NCBI GenBank assembly: GCA_016792625.1
Contig: JAEUKK010000178.1
Coordinates: forward strand, 1 to 51,692
Length of the DNA stretch: 51,692 nucleotides
Reading direction: 5' to 3'
Origin: Deltaproteobacteria bacterium
GTDB lineage: Bacteria; Myxococcota_A; UBA796; UBA2385
Part shown: in pieces, positions 15,588-27,044 of the stretch
How the letters are laid out: every line of letters begins with the position of its first letter
Numbering within the stretch: the first letter of the stretch is position 1
Program-made: the position numbers and the translations under genes
The notes under the pieces: generated by a model
The model's database searches: none
Told to the model about the DNA's origin: nothing
What the model saw: the letters and a program-made list of their open reading frames with translations, nothing else

Positions 15588-16754
15588 ATGCCCCGCCGCC
15601 CGACCGCGCCCCCGCCGAAGGCGCCCCCCGCCGAGGCATCGCTCGAGCCCGCGCCGCCGAGCGGTGTTTTGGCCGGCGCTGGCCTCGACGACGGCGAAGA
15701 GGACGAGTTCGCCCGCCCGCGCACCGGCGAGGCCATCCCCGAGGCGCGGCTGAACAAGTCCCAGAAGTTCGTGAAGCTGCTCGAGGCGCTCCAGGCCTCG
15801 GGCGGGGCCCGGGCCAGCGAGCTGATGGCCCGCTTCGACCTCGATGACCGCACGCTGCGCCGCTACCTCGCCGACCTGCGCGAGCTCGATCTGCCCCTGT
15901 ACACCGAGGGCCGGGGCGACTCGCGCCGCATCTGGATCGACGCGAGCTACCGCCGCCACGGCGTGCGCATCTCGCTGCTCGAGCTCATCTCGCTGCGTTT
16001 TGGCCGCCGGGCCTTCGGCTTCCTCGAGGGCACCACCTTCGCCAGCGACATGGACGGCGCGCTCGAGGCGCTCAGCACCTTCACCCACCGGGGCACCGAC
16101 CGGGTGCGGCACCTCGACCGCAAGCTCGTCGCCCTGCCCGAGCACCGCAAAGACCACTCGCGCGACAATGACGTGCTCGAAGAGGTCCTCACCGCGGTCA
16201 TCAACGAGCATGTGGCCACGGCCCACTACGCGCGGGTCAACGGCCCGACCAAAGAGTACCGGCTTCACCCGCTCTCCTTGGTCGTCTACAAGCAGTCGCT
16301 CTACCTCTTCGCCCGCGACGTCGAGGCCAGCGGCCAGATCAAGACCTTCGCGCTCGACCGCTTCCGGCACTTCTCGGCGAACAAACGTGAGCACTTCGAG
16401 TACCCCGAAGACTACGACCCCGAAGCGCAGTACGCCGACGCCTTCGGCATCATGAACGGCGAGCCGGTCGACGTGATCTTGCGCTTCCACCGCCGGGTCG
16501 CGCCCTATGTGCGCGAGCGCATCTGGCACCGCAGCCAAGAGCTCAGCAGCCTGCGCGACGGCAGCGTGCGCCTGAGCATGCGCGTGGCGGTCCAGCCCGA
16601 GCTGGTGAGCTGGGTGCTCAGCTTCGGCCCCGACCTGCGGGTCGAGGCCCCGGTCGAGCTGCACGAGAAGATCCGCCGGCTGCACCGCGAGGCCGCCGAG
16701 GGCGTCGATCTGCTCGAGGCCCGCGAGGCGCGCGAGGTCCGGGGCGAGCGGTGA
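15588..16754 (+). CDS. WYL-domain transcriptional regulator with HTH
   Basis: 388 residues. Residues 1-50 are a Pro/Ala-rich linker. Residues ~55-110 form a DeoR-like winged helix-turn-helix (ASELMARFDLDDRTLRRYLADLRELDLPLYTEGRGDSRRIWI). The rest is a WYL sensor domain (TAHYARVNGPTKEYRLHPLSLVVYKQSLYLFARD) and a C-terminal extension with the usual SWVLSFGPDLRVEAP. WYL proteins are ligand-responsive regulators, often of stress, defence or DNA-damage genes. ATG 15588 has GGAGG six bases upstream. Its stop overlaps the start of the next gene (GTGA), so that unknown protein is probably its functional partner. Confidence 0.9.
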   Translation: MPRRPTAPPPKAPPAEASLEPAPPSGVLAGAGLDDGEEDEFARPRTGEAIPEARLNKSQKFVKLLEALQASGGARASELMARFDLDDRTLRRYLADLRELDLPLYTEGRGDSRRIWIDASYRRHGVRISLLELISLRFGRRAFGFLEGTTFASDMDGALEALSTFTHRGTDRVRHLDRKLVALPEHRKDHSRDNDVLEEVLTAVINEHVATAHYARVNGPTKEYRLHPLSLVVYKQSLYLFARDVEASGQIKTFALDRFRHFSANKREHFEYPEDYDPEAQYADAFGIMNGEPVDVILRFHRRVAPYVRERIWHRSQELSSLRDGSVRLSMRVAVQPELVSWVLSFGPDLRVEAPVELHEKIRRLHREAAEGVDLLEAREAREVRGER

Positions 16755-17731
16755 CCCGCCTGCACGCCCACATCGAGGTCGACCGCGACGCCGAGCACAC
16801 CTGGCCGGTCGACCGCGGCGTGGGCGACCCCTGGGCCCAAGACGAGGGCCTCGACGACCCGGCCCGGCCGGCCGACTACCAGCGCCACGCGCTGAAGCCG
16901 GTGCTGCGCGACGACGAGGTGCGGGCCTGGGACGCGCAGTTTCGCGCCGCTTACCGGGCCGTGTTGCGCGGCGAGGCGCCTTGGGGCGCGACCGAGGCCG
17001 CCGCCCACGCGCTCGAGCTCGACCTGCCGCTGCGGCACGACCCGCGCCCCCTGCACGTGGCCCCGGCTGAGATTGACGACGCCGTGCTCGCTGACCTCAG
17101 CGAGAACTGGCTGCCCAGCATGGGCATGCTCGCGCCCGAGCGGGTGCTCGGCCCCTTCGCCCTGCTCGGGCCGCCCGACGGCGCCCGCCTGCTCGCGGCG
17201 GGGGTGATGGGCACCACGCCGATGATCCCGCCGGCGATCCGCCCGCTGGGCCGGGCCCTGCGCAGCGAGCCCGTCCCGCCCCTGGCCGTGCGCGGCGCCG
17301 CCCTGGCCGTGCTCCGCGCCCCGGCGCTGCTCTGGGCCGTCGAGGCGCACGACGGCGAGACCGCTGTGCTGCGGCCGCTTCTGCCCGTGCACCGGGTCTG
17401 TCTGCCCCGGGGCCGGGTGCGCGGCGTGCCCCAAGCCCCCGCGGTGGTCGGCCGGGTGATGCACACCGCGGCGGCCCCGCGCCTCAACCTGTCCTTGCCG
17501 CTGCCCGCCGCCCCGGCGCCGCAGCTCGTCCACCGGCGCCTCTGGCTCGAGCTCCAGCGGCTGCGGCGCCACGACCGCCGGCTCACGTGGGAAGACCTCC
17601 TGCGCGACCGGTCCGAGGTCCTGTACCGATGCACCCTCGAGGCGCTCTTTCTCGACAAGGTGGCCCCCGGCCAGCCCGCGGCGGGGCCCGCCGCCGTGCT
17701 CTCCACCTGGGCGGGCTGCGGCTGGGCCTGA
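16751..17731 (+). CDS. Unknown protein translationally coupled to the WYL regulator
   Basis: 326 residues with no recognised domain, signal peptide or membrane segment. It is rich in Pro, Arg and Leu. Its features are an N-terminal acidic/His part (TRLHAHIEVDRDAEHTWPVD), a central hydrophobic region around LAAGVMGTTPMIPP, and a C-terminal Arg-rich helix. The start is GTG at 16751, overlapping the regulator stop. The coupling is the only functional clue. Its 3' end overlaps the start region of a lipoprotein gene. Confidence 0.75.
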   Translation: MTRLHAHIEVDRDAEHTWPVDRGVGDPWAQDEGLDDPARPADYQRHALKPVLRDDEVRAWDAQFRAAYRAVLRGEAPWGATEAAAHALELDLPLRHDPRPLHVAPAEIDDAVLADLSENWLPSMGMLAPERVLGPFALLGPPDGARLLAAGVMGTTPMIPPAIRPLGRALRSEPVPPLAVRGAALAVLRAPALLWAVEAHDGETAVLRPLLPVHRVCLPRGRVRGVPQAPAVVGRVMHTAAAPRLNLSLPLPAAPAPQLVHRRLWLELQRLRRHDRRLTWEDLLRDRSEVLYRCTLEALFLDKVAPGQPAAGPAAVLSTWAGCGWA

Positions 17732-18159
17732 TCACCTTGGCTGGCGCCGTTCTCGGCCCGTCGATCGGCGGCTGCGGGGCCAAGGCGAGCCTCTCCCTCT
17801 CGCCGGCCGAGATCGCCTGGGGTGAGGTCGACTTCCAACAAGACCAGCCCGAGGGCGGCTACGACCCGCAGCAGCTCCTCATCGAGAACACCGGCGACGC
17901 CGAGATCGAGGTCGAGCTGCTCAGCTTTGACTTCGACCACCTCTGCCTGCCCGGCTTCGATGGCGCCCCGGCGACCATCGGCGCGGTCGCCGCGGGTGAG
18001 AGCTTCTCGCTCTTCATCGGGGTCTGCGACTACGACCCGGCGGCCGGCGAGCGCGACACCGTGGTCAGCGGCACCATCGCGGTCGGCGTGGTCGACGGCG
18101 ATGCGGTGGCCGAGGCTGGGTGGAGCTTCACCCCCGTCGAGAACATCACGGCGCGCTGA
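17629..18159 (+). CDS. Small lipoprotein of unknown function
   Basis: About 176 residues. A hydrophobic leader LGLITLAGAVLGPSIGGC ends in a lipobox-like IGGC, so it is probably an outer-membrane or periplasmic lipoprotein. The mature part is acidic and beta-rich (LSLSPAEIAWGEVDFQQDQ... LLIENTGDAEIEV), resembling the immunoglobulin-like ASH/DUF1573 style found in surface proteins; that similarity is tentative. The start is uncertain: ATG 17629 has GAGG ten bases upstream but gives a long Arg-rich n-region and a 103-bp overlap with the previous gene. CTG 17716, CTG 17728 (CTGA overlap) and TTG 17737 are alternatives. Its end overlaps the convergent gene by 14 bp. Confidence 0.7.
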   Translation: MHPRGALSRQGGPRPARGGARRRALHLGGLRLGLITLAGAVLGPSIGGCGAKASLSLSPAEIAWGEVDFQQDQPEGGYDPQQLLIENTGDAEIEVELLSFDFDHLCLPGFDGAPATIGAVAAGESFSLFIGVCDYDPAAGERDTVVSGTIAVGVVDGDAVAEAGWSFTPVENITAR

Positions 18160-18747
18160 GGGCCTCGGTGGCCGGCCCGCGGTTCAGCAGGCCATCCAGG
18201 GTGCTCTCGTCGAAAACAGCGATGACGCGCGCGTTGCGGTAGGTCTTGCCCCGCGCGCCCACCGGCGCGCCCTCGGCCCCCCGGGCCAGCACCTTGACCC
18301 AGCGGTGGGGCACGTGCACGAGGTGCTGGCTCAGCACCGCCCGCGGCGCCTCGGCCCGGCGCCGGCTCAGCGGGCCGTTCCAGTCCGCCGAGCGCCAGTC
18401 AGTGGCCGTACCGACGCTGACCAGCAGCACCGGGCGGCCGTGGGCCTCGCGGGCGAGGTGATCGGCGAAATTGATGAGCCGAGCGCGCTCTTGGGCGCCG
18501 AGCGCGCTGCTGGCCCAGGGGAAGAACAGGGTGAGCTCGCCGCTGCCCTGGGCGCGGGCGAGGGTGAGCAGCTCGTCGAGAGCGGCTTGCTGGTGCGCTT
18601 GGCCGGCCAGCAGGCGGTCGATCTTCTGCTCGACCCGGTCCATGCGCCGCGTGCCCGCGCCCGGGTGGACGCAGGCCAGCAGGCTGAGCGCGCCGAGCAG
18701 CAGGGCGAGGCGGCTCAGCAGGTGAAGGCGACGCCCGGCCCGGCCCC

Positions 18748-18751
<4 letters not shown>
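18146..18751 (-). CDS. Lipoprotein with OmpA-like C-terminal domain
   Basis: 201 residues. The N-terminus (RRLHLLSRLALLLGALSLLAC) is a lipoprotein signal peptide with Cys27. A short coiled-coil-like stretch follows (MDRVEQKIDRLLAGQAHQQAALDELL). The C-terminal ~120 residues have the shape of a diverged OmpA peptidoglycan-binding fold (LTLFFPWASSALGAQERARLINFADHLA, then LLVSVGTATDWRS and LSRRRAEAPRAVL). It probably ties the outer membrane to the cell wall. The start is GTG at 18751, overlapping the stop of the MopE-like gene (GTGA), so the two are co-translated and may act together at the cell surface. Confidence 0.72.
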
Positions 18752-21438
<2,687 letters not shown>

Positions 21439-21641
21439 GAGGGCTCCAGGGCAGGGCGGGTCAAAGCCGGCGGAGCGCCGACGGGCCGCGAGCCTATCGC
21501 CGCGGCCCGCCACCGTCAGCCTGCGCCAGAACATGCGCCAGCGGCGCGCTCTCCGTGACGGTCCGGTGGCGGCGGGGCGGCGTCGCCGCGGCGGGGCCCG
21601 GCCCACGGCCCGCGGCGGCCCGACCGCGGTACCCTCCCTCC

Positions 21642-22913
21642 ATGCCCAGCCTCCCCCTGCTCGTGCTCCTCCTCCGCGCGACCTTCGCCGCGCCCGCGGC
21701 CGCCCCCGCTCCTCCCACCGCGCCCGAGGCGCCCGCTCCTCCCGCCGCGTCCACGGCCCCGGCCGGCGAAGACATCGATCCTGACGGCCTGCTCGGGGGC
21801 CTCGCCGCCCCGCCCGCCCAGCCTGCAACGGCCGCCTACCTCGCGTGGGCGGCGGGCCTGCAGGCCGAGCCCCACCCCGAGGCGGGCTACCGCTTCCTCG
21901 ACGAGCTGCACGCCGAGCTGGCGCCGGTGGTCGCCGCCGCGCCCGGCCGGGTCGAGCCCCTGCTCATCGGCCGCAGCGTGCGGGGCGCCCCGATCTGGGC
22001 CTTTCGCTGCGCCGACCCGCTGGTGGCCCCCGGCGCGCCGCCGCCGCGCAAGATGTTGGTCTTCGGCGCGATCCACCCGCTCGAGTGGGTGGGCACCGAG
22101 GTGGTGGTCGAGGCCCTGCTGACCTGCGCCCGCCAGCCGGTGCCCGGGGTCGAGCTGACCTTCATCCCCGTGCTCAACGTCGACGGCCGCCGCGTGGTGG
22201 AGGGCGATCTGCTCGAGGGCCGCGACCGCTACCGCCGCACCAACGCCGCCGGCGTCGACCTCAACCGCGACTACACCGTGCACCGCGACAGCCGCGCGGT
22301 CTGGCGGCACCTCATCCCCGACCGCTACAGCACCTCACCCGCCCCGCTGAGCCAGCCCGAGTCCCAGGCCCTCGACGCGCTGGCCGCCGCCGAGCGCTTT
22401 GACGTGGCGCTGAGCCTGCACACCTTCGGCGGCTACATCTACACGCCCTGGGCCGGCCACTGGGAGCGCCCGCCCGATCGCGCCGAGCTGGTCGCGCTCG
22501 GTCACCTGATGGAGCAGGCCCAGACCGGCCGCCCCTACCGCACCCAGCAGCTCAGCCACTGGGCCTTCTTCTTCCGCGGCTGCGGCATGGAGCTCGACCA
22601 CCTCTACGCAAAATACGGCACCAAGGCCTTTTTGGTGGAGCTGACCCGCTCGGGCGTCTCACCCTTCGCCCCGTGGACCTGGGGGGAGGACTTCCGTCTC
22701 TACAACCCGGCCGACCCGACCCCCGATGTGGAGGGGGCAACCCGGGCGATCAGCGCGCTGGCCCGGCACCTCGGCGGGCAGGCGCGCCCGCACGCGGCAC
22801 CGGTCTCGCCCGCCAAGCCCCCGGCGCTGCCCACGACGCCGATGCCCTGGGCTGGCGTGCAGCGGGCCCTGCCCAAGCGCCCGCGCCCTGTGGCTGAACC
22901 TGCCCCACAATAA
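21642..22913 (+). CDS. Secreted M14-family zinc carboxypeptidase
   Basis: 423 residues. A short hydrophobic signal (PSLPLLVLLLRATFAAPAAA) and an Ala/Pro linker precede an M14 peptidase domain. Zinc ligands are His145 and Glu148 (AIHPLEWVG) and His260 (LSLHTFGGY). NR209 in VDLNRDY matches the substrate-carboxylate site, and Glu333 in FLVELTRSG is the catalytic base. Members trim C-terminal residues from peptides or act as gamma-D-Glu-amidases on cell-wall peptides; the short domain with HPLEWVG suits the second group, without proof. ATG 21642 starts directly before the signal. It is divergent from the MopE-like gene. Confidence 0.9.
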   Translation: MPSLPLLVLLLRATFAAPAAAPAPPTAPEAPAPPAASTAPAGEDIDPDGLLGGLAAPPAQPATAAYLAWAAGLQAEPHPEAGYRFLDELHAELAPVVAAAPGRVEPLLIGRSVRGAPIWAFRCADPLVAPGAPPPRKMLVFGAIHPLEWVGTEVVVEALLTCARQPVPGVELTFIPVLNVDGRRVVEGDLLEGRDRYRRTNAAGVDLNRDYTVHRDSRAVWRHLIPDRYSTSPAPLSQPESQALDALAAAERFDVALSLHTFGGYIYTPWAGHWERPPDRAELVALGHLMEQAQTGRPYRTQQLSHWAFFFRGCGMELDHLYAKYGTKAFLVELTRSGVSPFAPWTWGEDFRLYNPADPTPDVEGATRAISALARHLGGQARPHAAPVSPAKPPALPTTPMPWAGVQRALPKRPRPVAEPAPQ

Positions 22914-22941
22914 CGCCCAGCAGGTCAATCTGGAGGATCGC

Positions 22942-23340
22942 TCAGCGCAGCGGCGCGCTCCACTCCAGGGTGGAGAAGGCGGCGCAGGGGTCGGCGGCGG
23001 AGCGCAGCGCCTCCTCCCGCTGGGCGCAGGCGGCGTCGACCCGGTCGGGCTCGCCCTCCTCCTCTGCGATGAGGCGCTGCTCCCACGCCCAGGTGTCACA
23101 GGCGTCGAGAAAACCGCGCCGGTCGTCATAGTTGGCGGCGGACCAGTCTGGGGGCGCGCCCCCCTCACCGTCGGGATCGAGGCAGGCCCCATAGGCCGAG
23201 GCCGCCGCGGCGCACATCGGCGCACAGGGATCGGGCGCGGCGCAGGCGGACAGGCCGACGATGGCGCCGCTCCAGGCGGCGCGGCGCACGCGGACAGGCA
23301 GCGGCAGCACAGCGGGGGCGGGCCCAAGGCGTCGGCGCAC
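22942..23340 (-). CDS. Cys-rich small lipoprotein
   Basis: 132 residues. The leader ends in GLSAC (lipobox). The mature ~98 residues contain several cysteines (CAAPDPCAPMC, GAC, DAC, AAC, DPC) and a Trp/Asp/Glu-rich helix (FLDACDTWAWEQRLIAEEE). Disulfide-stapled lipoproteins of this size are typical of myxobacterial genomes but have no named function. The start is GTG at 23340 with AGGAG five bases upstream. It is adjacent to the convergent carboxypeptidase (28 bp) and has GATAG 20 bases before its start. Confidence 0.7.
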   Translation of the reverse strand: MRRRLGPAPAVLPLPVRVRRAAWSGAIVGLSACAAPDPCAPMCAAAASAYGACLDPDGEGGAPPDWSAANYDDRRGFLDACDTWAWEQRLIAEEEGEPDRVDAACAQREEALRSAADPCAAFSTLEWSAPLR

Positions 23341-23376
23341 GGCGGCTCCTGCCCCGCGGCTATCGGCGCGGGGCGC

Positions 23377-24816
23377 TCAAGGCCCGGAGCGCGGCTCGAC
23401 CACCCCGATGACCTGGGCCGGGTCCAGCGCGAGGTCGACCAGGGGCGCGGGCGCGGCGGGGGCCCGGCCGTCGGCTTCGCGCAGCACCCGGCAGACCGGT
23501 GCGCCCCAAGTCGCCAGATCGGAGGGCGCCCGGACCACCTCGACCAGGCGCCCGTCGTCGAGCCGCAGCAGGGTGCTCGGCGGATAGCGCCCCAGCGCGT
23601 TGATCAGGGCCTGCACGACCACCGGGTCGTAGCGGCCGCCCGCCTCGGCCTGCAGGGCGGCCAAGGCCCGCGGCGGGCTGCGGAGCTGGGGCCCCAAGGC
23701 GGTCAGGGCCTCATATCCCTCGCAGACAGCGAGGATGCGCCCAAACAGGGAGGGTCGACCCCCCGGGTCGTCGAAGCGCCGGGTGTGGTGCAGCGCGGCG
23801 AGGGCCCGCAAGATCTTCGACTCGTGAAAGCCACGCTGGCGCAGCAAGATGCGCGCGCCCGCGCTGCCGTGGCGCTCAAAAGGCGGGGCATAGCCGGCCT
23901 CGGCCTGACGGTTCGGGCCCGCGGCCACCGCCCCCTCCCGGGCCGCGTAGCCGACGTCATGAAACATGGCCGAGACGCCGAGGTCTTGGAGCGCCTCATC
24001 ACCGAGCTGCAGCTCTTTCCCGATGAGCATGGCCAGCACGCTGACCCGCAGCACGTGCCGGCTGTAGGGCGTGCTGTGGGCGGGCGCCTCGGTGAGCGCG
24101 TCGGCGGCGCCGTCCCCTTCGAGCAGCTCGGTCACCGCCCGGCGCAAGGGCAAGGGGTTGGGCATGCGCTCACCGCCGAGTGCGCCCACCGTCGCGTCGA
24201 CCAGGGTCGCCGCCCGGTCGCGGCTGCGCACCTCGTCGGCCGCGGTGCGCTCGACCACCTCTTCCCCGCTGACCCGAAAGCGGAAGGTGCCGACGAGGTC
24301 GATCGAGTCGAGGCCGGCCGCGCGCAGGCGGTCCTTGAGGGCCGGGCGGGGGCGGTCCGGGTCGGGATCGGCGGCGAAGGCGGCGATAAAGGCCCGCAGC
24401 CCGGCGAGCTCGGGCAGGTCATGCCAGCTCATGCCGCCGAGATCGTGCCGGGCGAGCTCGCGGCCCAGCGCGCCGCCGAGGTCTTGGCGCTCGTCGAGGC
24501 GCACGCGCACGTCGTTGATGTAGACCTGCCCCTCGACCACCACGAGGTGCACCGGCCCGAGCAGGGCCTGCAGCTCACCCACGCTGGCCTGCAGCTCGGC
24601 GAGCGGGCGGTCGAAGGCCGCGTTCTCAAGGTCATGCAGCCGCACCATGCGCAGGGCGCCGAAGAGGTGGCGCACAAAACGTTCGCCCGCCTCGCGCACC
24701 CGCACGGCGAGGTCTTTGTCTTCGCCGAGGCGGGCCCGCTCCAGCGCCTTGCCCAGCTGCGCGGCGCTGGCGTCGAGCGCCTCCCCCTCGGTGCCGATGT
24801 TGTCCAGCTCGCCCAT
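23377..24816 (-). CDS. HD-domain protein, HD-GYP-like without the GYP motif
   Basis: 479 residues, cytoplasmic. The N-terminal ~200 residues (FVRHLFGALRMVRLHDLENAAF... VYINDVRVRL) match the kind of N-terminal module also seen in the upstream gene. The C-terminal half is an HD metal-dependent phosphohydrolase region with His286-Asp287 (FHDVGY) and HGSAGARILLRQRGF. A following ALHHTRRFDD stands where HD-GYP proteins have HHExxDGxGYP. The GYP triad is missing, so cyclic-di-GMP hydrolysis is doubtful and a degenerate sensor role is possible. ATG 24816 has GGAG six bases upstream. It lies 38 bp behind the HEAT-like gene, in the same operon. Confidence 0.78.
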   Translation of the reverse strand: MGELDNIGTEGEALDASAAQLGKALERARLGEDKDLAVRVREAGERFVRHLFGALRMVRLHDLENAAFDRPLAELQASVGELQALLGPVHLVVVEGQVYINDVRVRLDERQDLGGALGRELARHDLGGMSWHDLPELAGLRAFIAAFAADPDPDRPRPALKDRLRAAGLDSIDLVGTFRFRVSGEEVVERTAADEVRSRDRAATLVDATVGALGGERMPNPLPLRRAVTELLEGDGAADALTEAPAHSTPYSRHVLRVSVLAMLIGKELQLGDEALQDLGVSAMFHDVGYAAREGAVAAGPNRQAEAGYAPPFERHGSAGARILLRQRGFHESKILRALAALHHTRRFDDPGGRPSLFGRILAVCEGYEALTALGPQLRSPPRALAALQAEAGGRYDPVVVQALINALGRYPPSTLLRLDDGRLVEVVRAPSDLATWGAPVCRVLREADGRAPAAPAPLVDLALDPAQVIGVVEPRSGP

Positions 24817-24854
24817 CTTGAGCTCCAGCCCCGGCGCGGGGCGCAGGGGGAGGG

Positions 24855-26960
24855 TCAGCGCGGCGCCCGCGCCCCAGCGAGGCGCGCCCGGAGCAGCGCG
24901 GCCAGCGGCGCGCCCGCGGCGGCGGCGCCCGGGCCCGAGAAGCGGTGCAGCTCGCCGTCGAGGTCGACGGTCAGCGTGCCCTCGGCCTCGTGGGCGACGC
25001 TGCTGCGCAGGCGCTGCACGGGCAGGTCGAGGGCCTTGGCCCCCCGCCAACGGCCACCCTCGGGCTCAAAACAGAGCATCTGCGGGCTGAGGATGAGCCG
25101 CCCGGCGTGCTTGAACAAGCCCGCGTGGTGCACCGCCGCGCCCTCGGCCAAGGGCCCCGCGCCCGGCGCCTCGGCCCGCCCGGCCAGCGCGCGGGCGCAG
25201 AGGGCGGCCAGCTCGGGCTCGGCGCGGGCCTGCAGGCCGCGGATCGCCGAAGCGGCGTACTCGCCGTCGATCTTGGCGAGGCCCGCCACCCCCGCCCAGG
25301 GCTCGACCGGCTCGGTGGCCGCGCTGACCACCCGGTCCCAGAGCTGGCGGGGCCGCACCCAGCCGACCAGCACCTCGAGCGCGCGGTCGGGGTCGAGGCG
25401 GGTCAGCGCCTCGCCGGCGGCCATGGCCTCGGCCCTTGAGCCGCGGGGCAGGGCCTCGATCCAGGCGACCAACGCGTCGAGATCACCCTTATCGACGACC
25501 TTCTCGACGCGGTTCAGCGCGAGCAGGCGGGTCTGGCGGTCGGGGCTGCGCAGCCAGCGCAGCACGCTGGCCTTGTGCAGCTGCTCGCTGGGCATGGCGC
25601 TGAGCACCTCGCGCACGAGGCCCTGCAGCTCGCTGTGCTCGCGGTCGACCAGGGCGAGGGCCAAGCCCGGCGCCTGGGCCGGCCGCACGTTGCGCGCCTG
25701 GCGCAGCAGCTCGGCGGCCACCGGGTCGGGCGCGCCAGCCGCCGCCTCGAGCAGGCCCCCGCCGCTGCGGGCGAGGCGCCAGCCGATGAGCGCGCCGACC
25801 GCCTCGCGGGCGCCGCGGCCCTGGGCCTCGTCGGCCAAGCCGAGAAAAAGAGGGAGGGGGTCGCCGCCCACCCGGGCCGCCAAGGTGAACAGCTCGGCGG
25901 GCAGGGCGCCCTCGTGCCGCTCAAAGCTGCGCAAGATCTTGCGCCAGGCGCTGAGATCGCCGAAGCGGGCCAGCTCCCGGGCCGCCGCTTCGGCCTCATC
26001 GCCGCCCGCCGCGGCGAGCGCGGCCACCGCCTCGGTCAGCTCAAGCAGCGCGCCGAGCTGGCCATCGGCGAGCAGCAGGCCCCGCACCTCGTCGAGCAGG
26101 CCCGCCACGTCGGCCAGCCGGGTCGGATCGGTGGGATCGACCACCAGATCGATCAGCTCGCGGCAGAGGCGCACCGCGAGGCGGGCCGCCTGGGTGCTGG
26201 CCACCTCGTCGCGCAGGGCGGCGAGCACCGCCGGCTTGATCGTGCGGCGGCGCAAGGCCGCAGGATCACCCTCGGCGTGGGCGGGGGCCGGGCGGTCCCA
26301 GTCCGCGGGCACCTCGACCGCCGGGCCGGCCCGCCGCAGCTCGGCCGCCGCCGCGCCGCCGCCCTCACCCCCCGAAGCGCCCTCGTCATCGTCATCGTCG
26401 GCGAGCACGAAGCCCTCGACCGCGCTCAGCGTGATGCCGTGAAAGCCCGCCTTCCAGAGCAGGGTGACCGTGTCGTCCTCGTACTGGCGCACGCCCGTGT
26501 AGCGGATGCTCAAGATCTCGAGCAGGCGCAGCAGCTCGGCCCACTCCACGCCCGGCTGCAGGCAGAGGCGCCGCACCCCGTCGCGGAACAAGCGGAAGGC
26601 CAGCGAGCGGTCGCGGTCGCGCTCGACGTAGACGACCTCCCCCTCGCGCAGCAGCTCGAAGGGGCGCACCTCGAGGTCGAGGGGGCCAAAGGCCACCGCC
26701 CGCTCGACGCAGGCCCGGTACTCGCCGAGGAAGGTCTTGATCGCCTCGTTGTGGGCGTCGTAGACGAGGAAGCTGCGGGCGGCGCGGGCCAGGGCGCGCA
26801 GGGCGCCGTTGGCGGCGCGGCCTGGCTCGGTCTGGCCCAGCGCCCGCTCGAGGCGCTCGTCGGCGGCGTCTGCGCCACCCGGGCCGGCGGGACCACCGGG
26901 GCCGGCGCCATCCACATTTTCGGAGTCCAGCTCGGCGAGGTCATCGCTGATGGCGCCCAT
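24855..26960 (-). CDS. Large helical-repeat (HEAT-like) protein with GRAM/PH-like C-terminus
   Basis: 701 residues, cytoplasmic. Residues ~40-170 resemble the N-terminal module of the downstream HD protein (FLVYDAHNEAIKTFLGEYRACVERA, then VVYVERDRDRSLAFRLFRDGVRRL). Residues ~210-600 are alpha-helical pairs rich in Ala, Leu and Arg, like HEAT repeats (LRSPDRQTRLLALNRVEKVVDKGDLDALVAWIE). The last ~90 residues (HAGRLILSPQMLCFEPEG, then KALDLPVQRLRSS) look like a GRAM/PH-type beta barrel. An acidic DDDDDEG patch lies near 190. The start at ATG 26960 is preferred over an upstream GTG. It is co-transcribed with the HD protein and the two probably work together in signalling. Confidence 0.7.
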   Translation of the reverse strand: MGAISDDLAELDSENVDGAGPGGPAGPGGADAADERLERALGQTEPGRAANGALRALARAARSFLVYDAHNEAIKTFLGEYRACVERAVAFGPLDLEVRPFELLREGEVVYVERDRDRSLAFRLFRDGVRRLCLQPGVEWAELLRLLEILSIRYTGVRQYEDDTVTLLWKAGFHGITLSAVEGFVLADDDDDEGASGGEGGGAAAAELRRAGPAVEVPADWDRPAPAHAEGDPAALRRRTIKPAVLAALRDEVASTQAARLAVRLCRELIDLVVDPTDPTRLADVAGLLDEVRGLLLADGQLGALLELTEAVAALAAAGGDEAEAAARELARFGDLSAWRKILRSFERHEGALPAELFTLAARVGGDPLPLFLGLADEAQGRGAREAVGALIGWRLARSGGGLLEAAAGAPDPVAAELLRQARNVRPAQAPGLALALVDREHSELQGLVREVLSAMPSEQLHKASVLRWLRSPDRQTRLLALNRVEKVVDKGDLDALVAWIEALPRGSRAEAMAAGEALTRLDPDRALEVLVGWVRPRQLWDRVVSAATEPVEPWAGVAGLAKIDGEYAASAIRGLQARAEPELAALCARALAGRAEAPGAGPLAEGAAVHHAGLFKHAGRLILSPQMLCFEPEGGRWRGAKALDLPVQRLRSSVAHEAEGTLTVDLDGELHRFSGPGAAAAGAPLAALLRARLAGARAPR

Positions 26961-27044
26961 CTCCGCACCCCCCCTCTCCGATTCGAGCGGGAGGGTACAG
27001 GCTGCGACGCTTCGTGACAAGCGCGCGGCGGGCCGTGGGGCCCC

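Noticed and set aside
22726..26442. A 1238-codon plus-strand open frame
   Set aside because: Antisense to the Cys-rich lipoprotein, HD and HEAT-like genes; no domain and compositionally biased.
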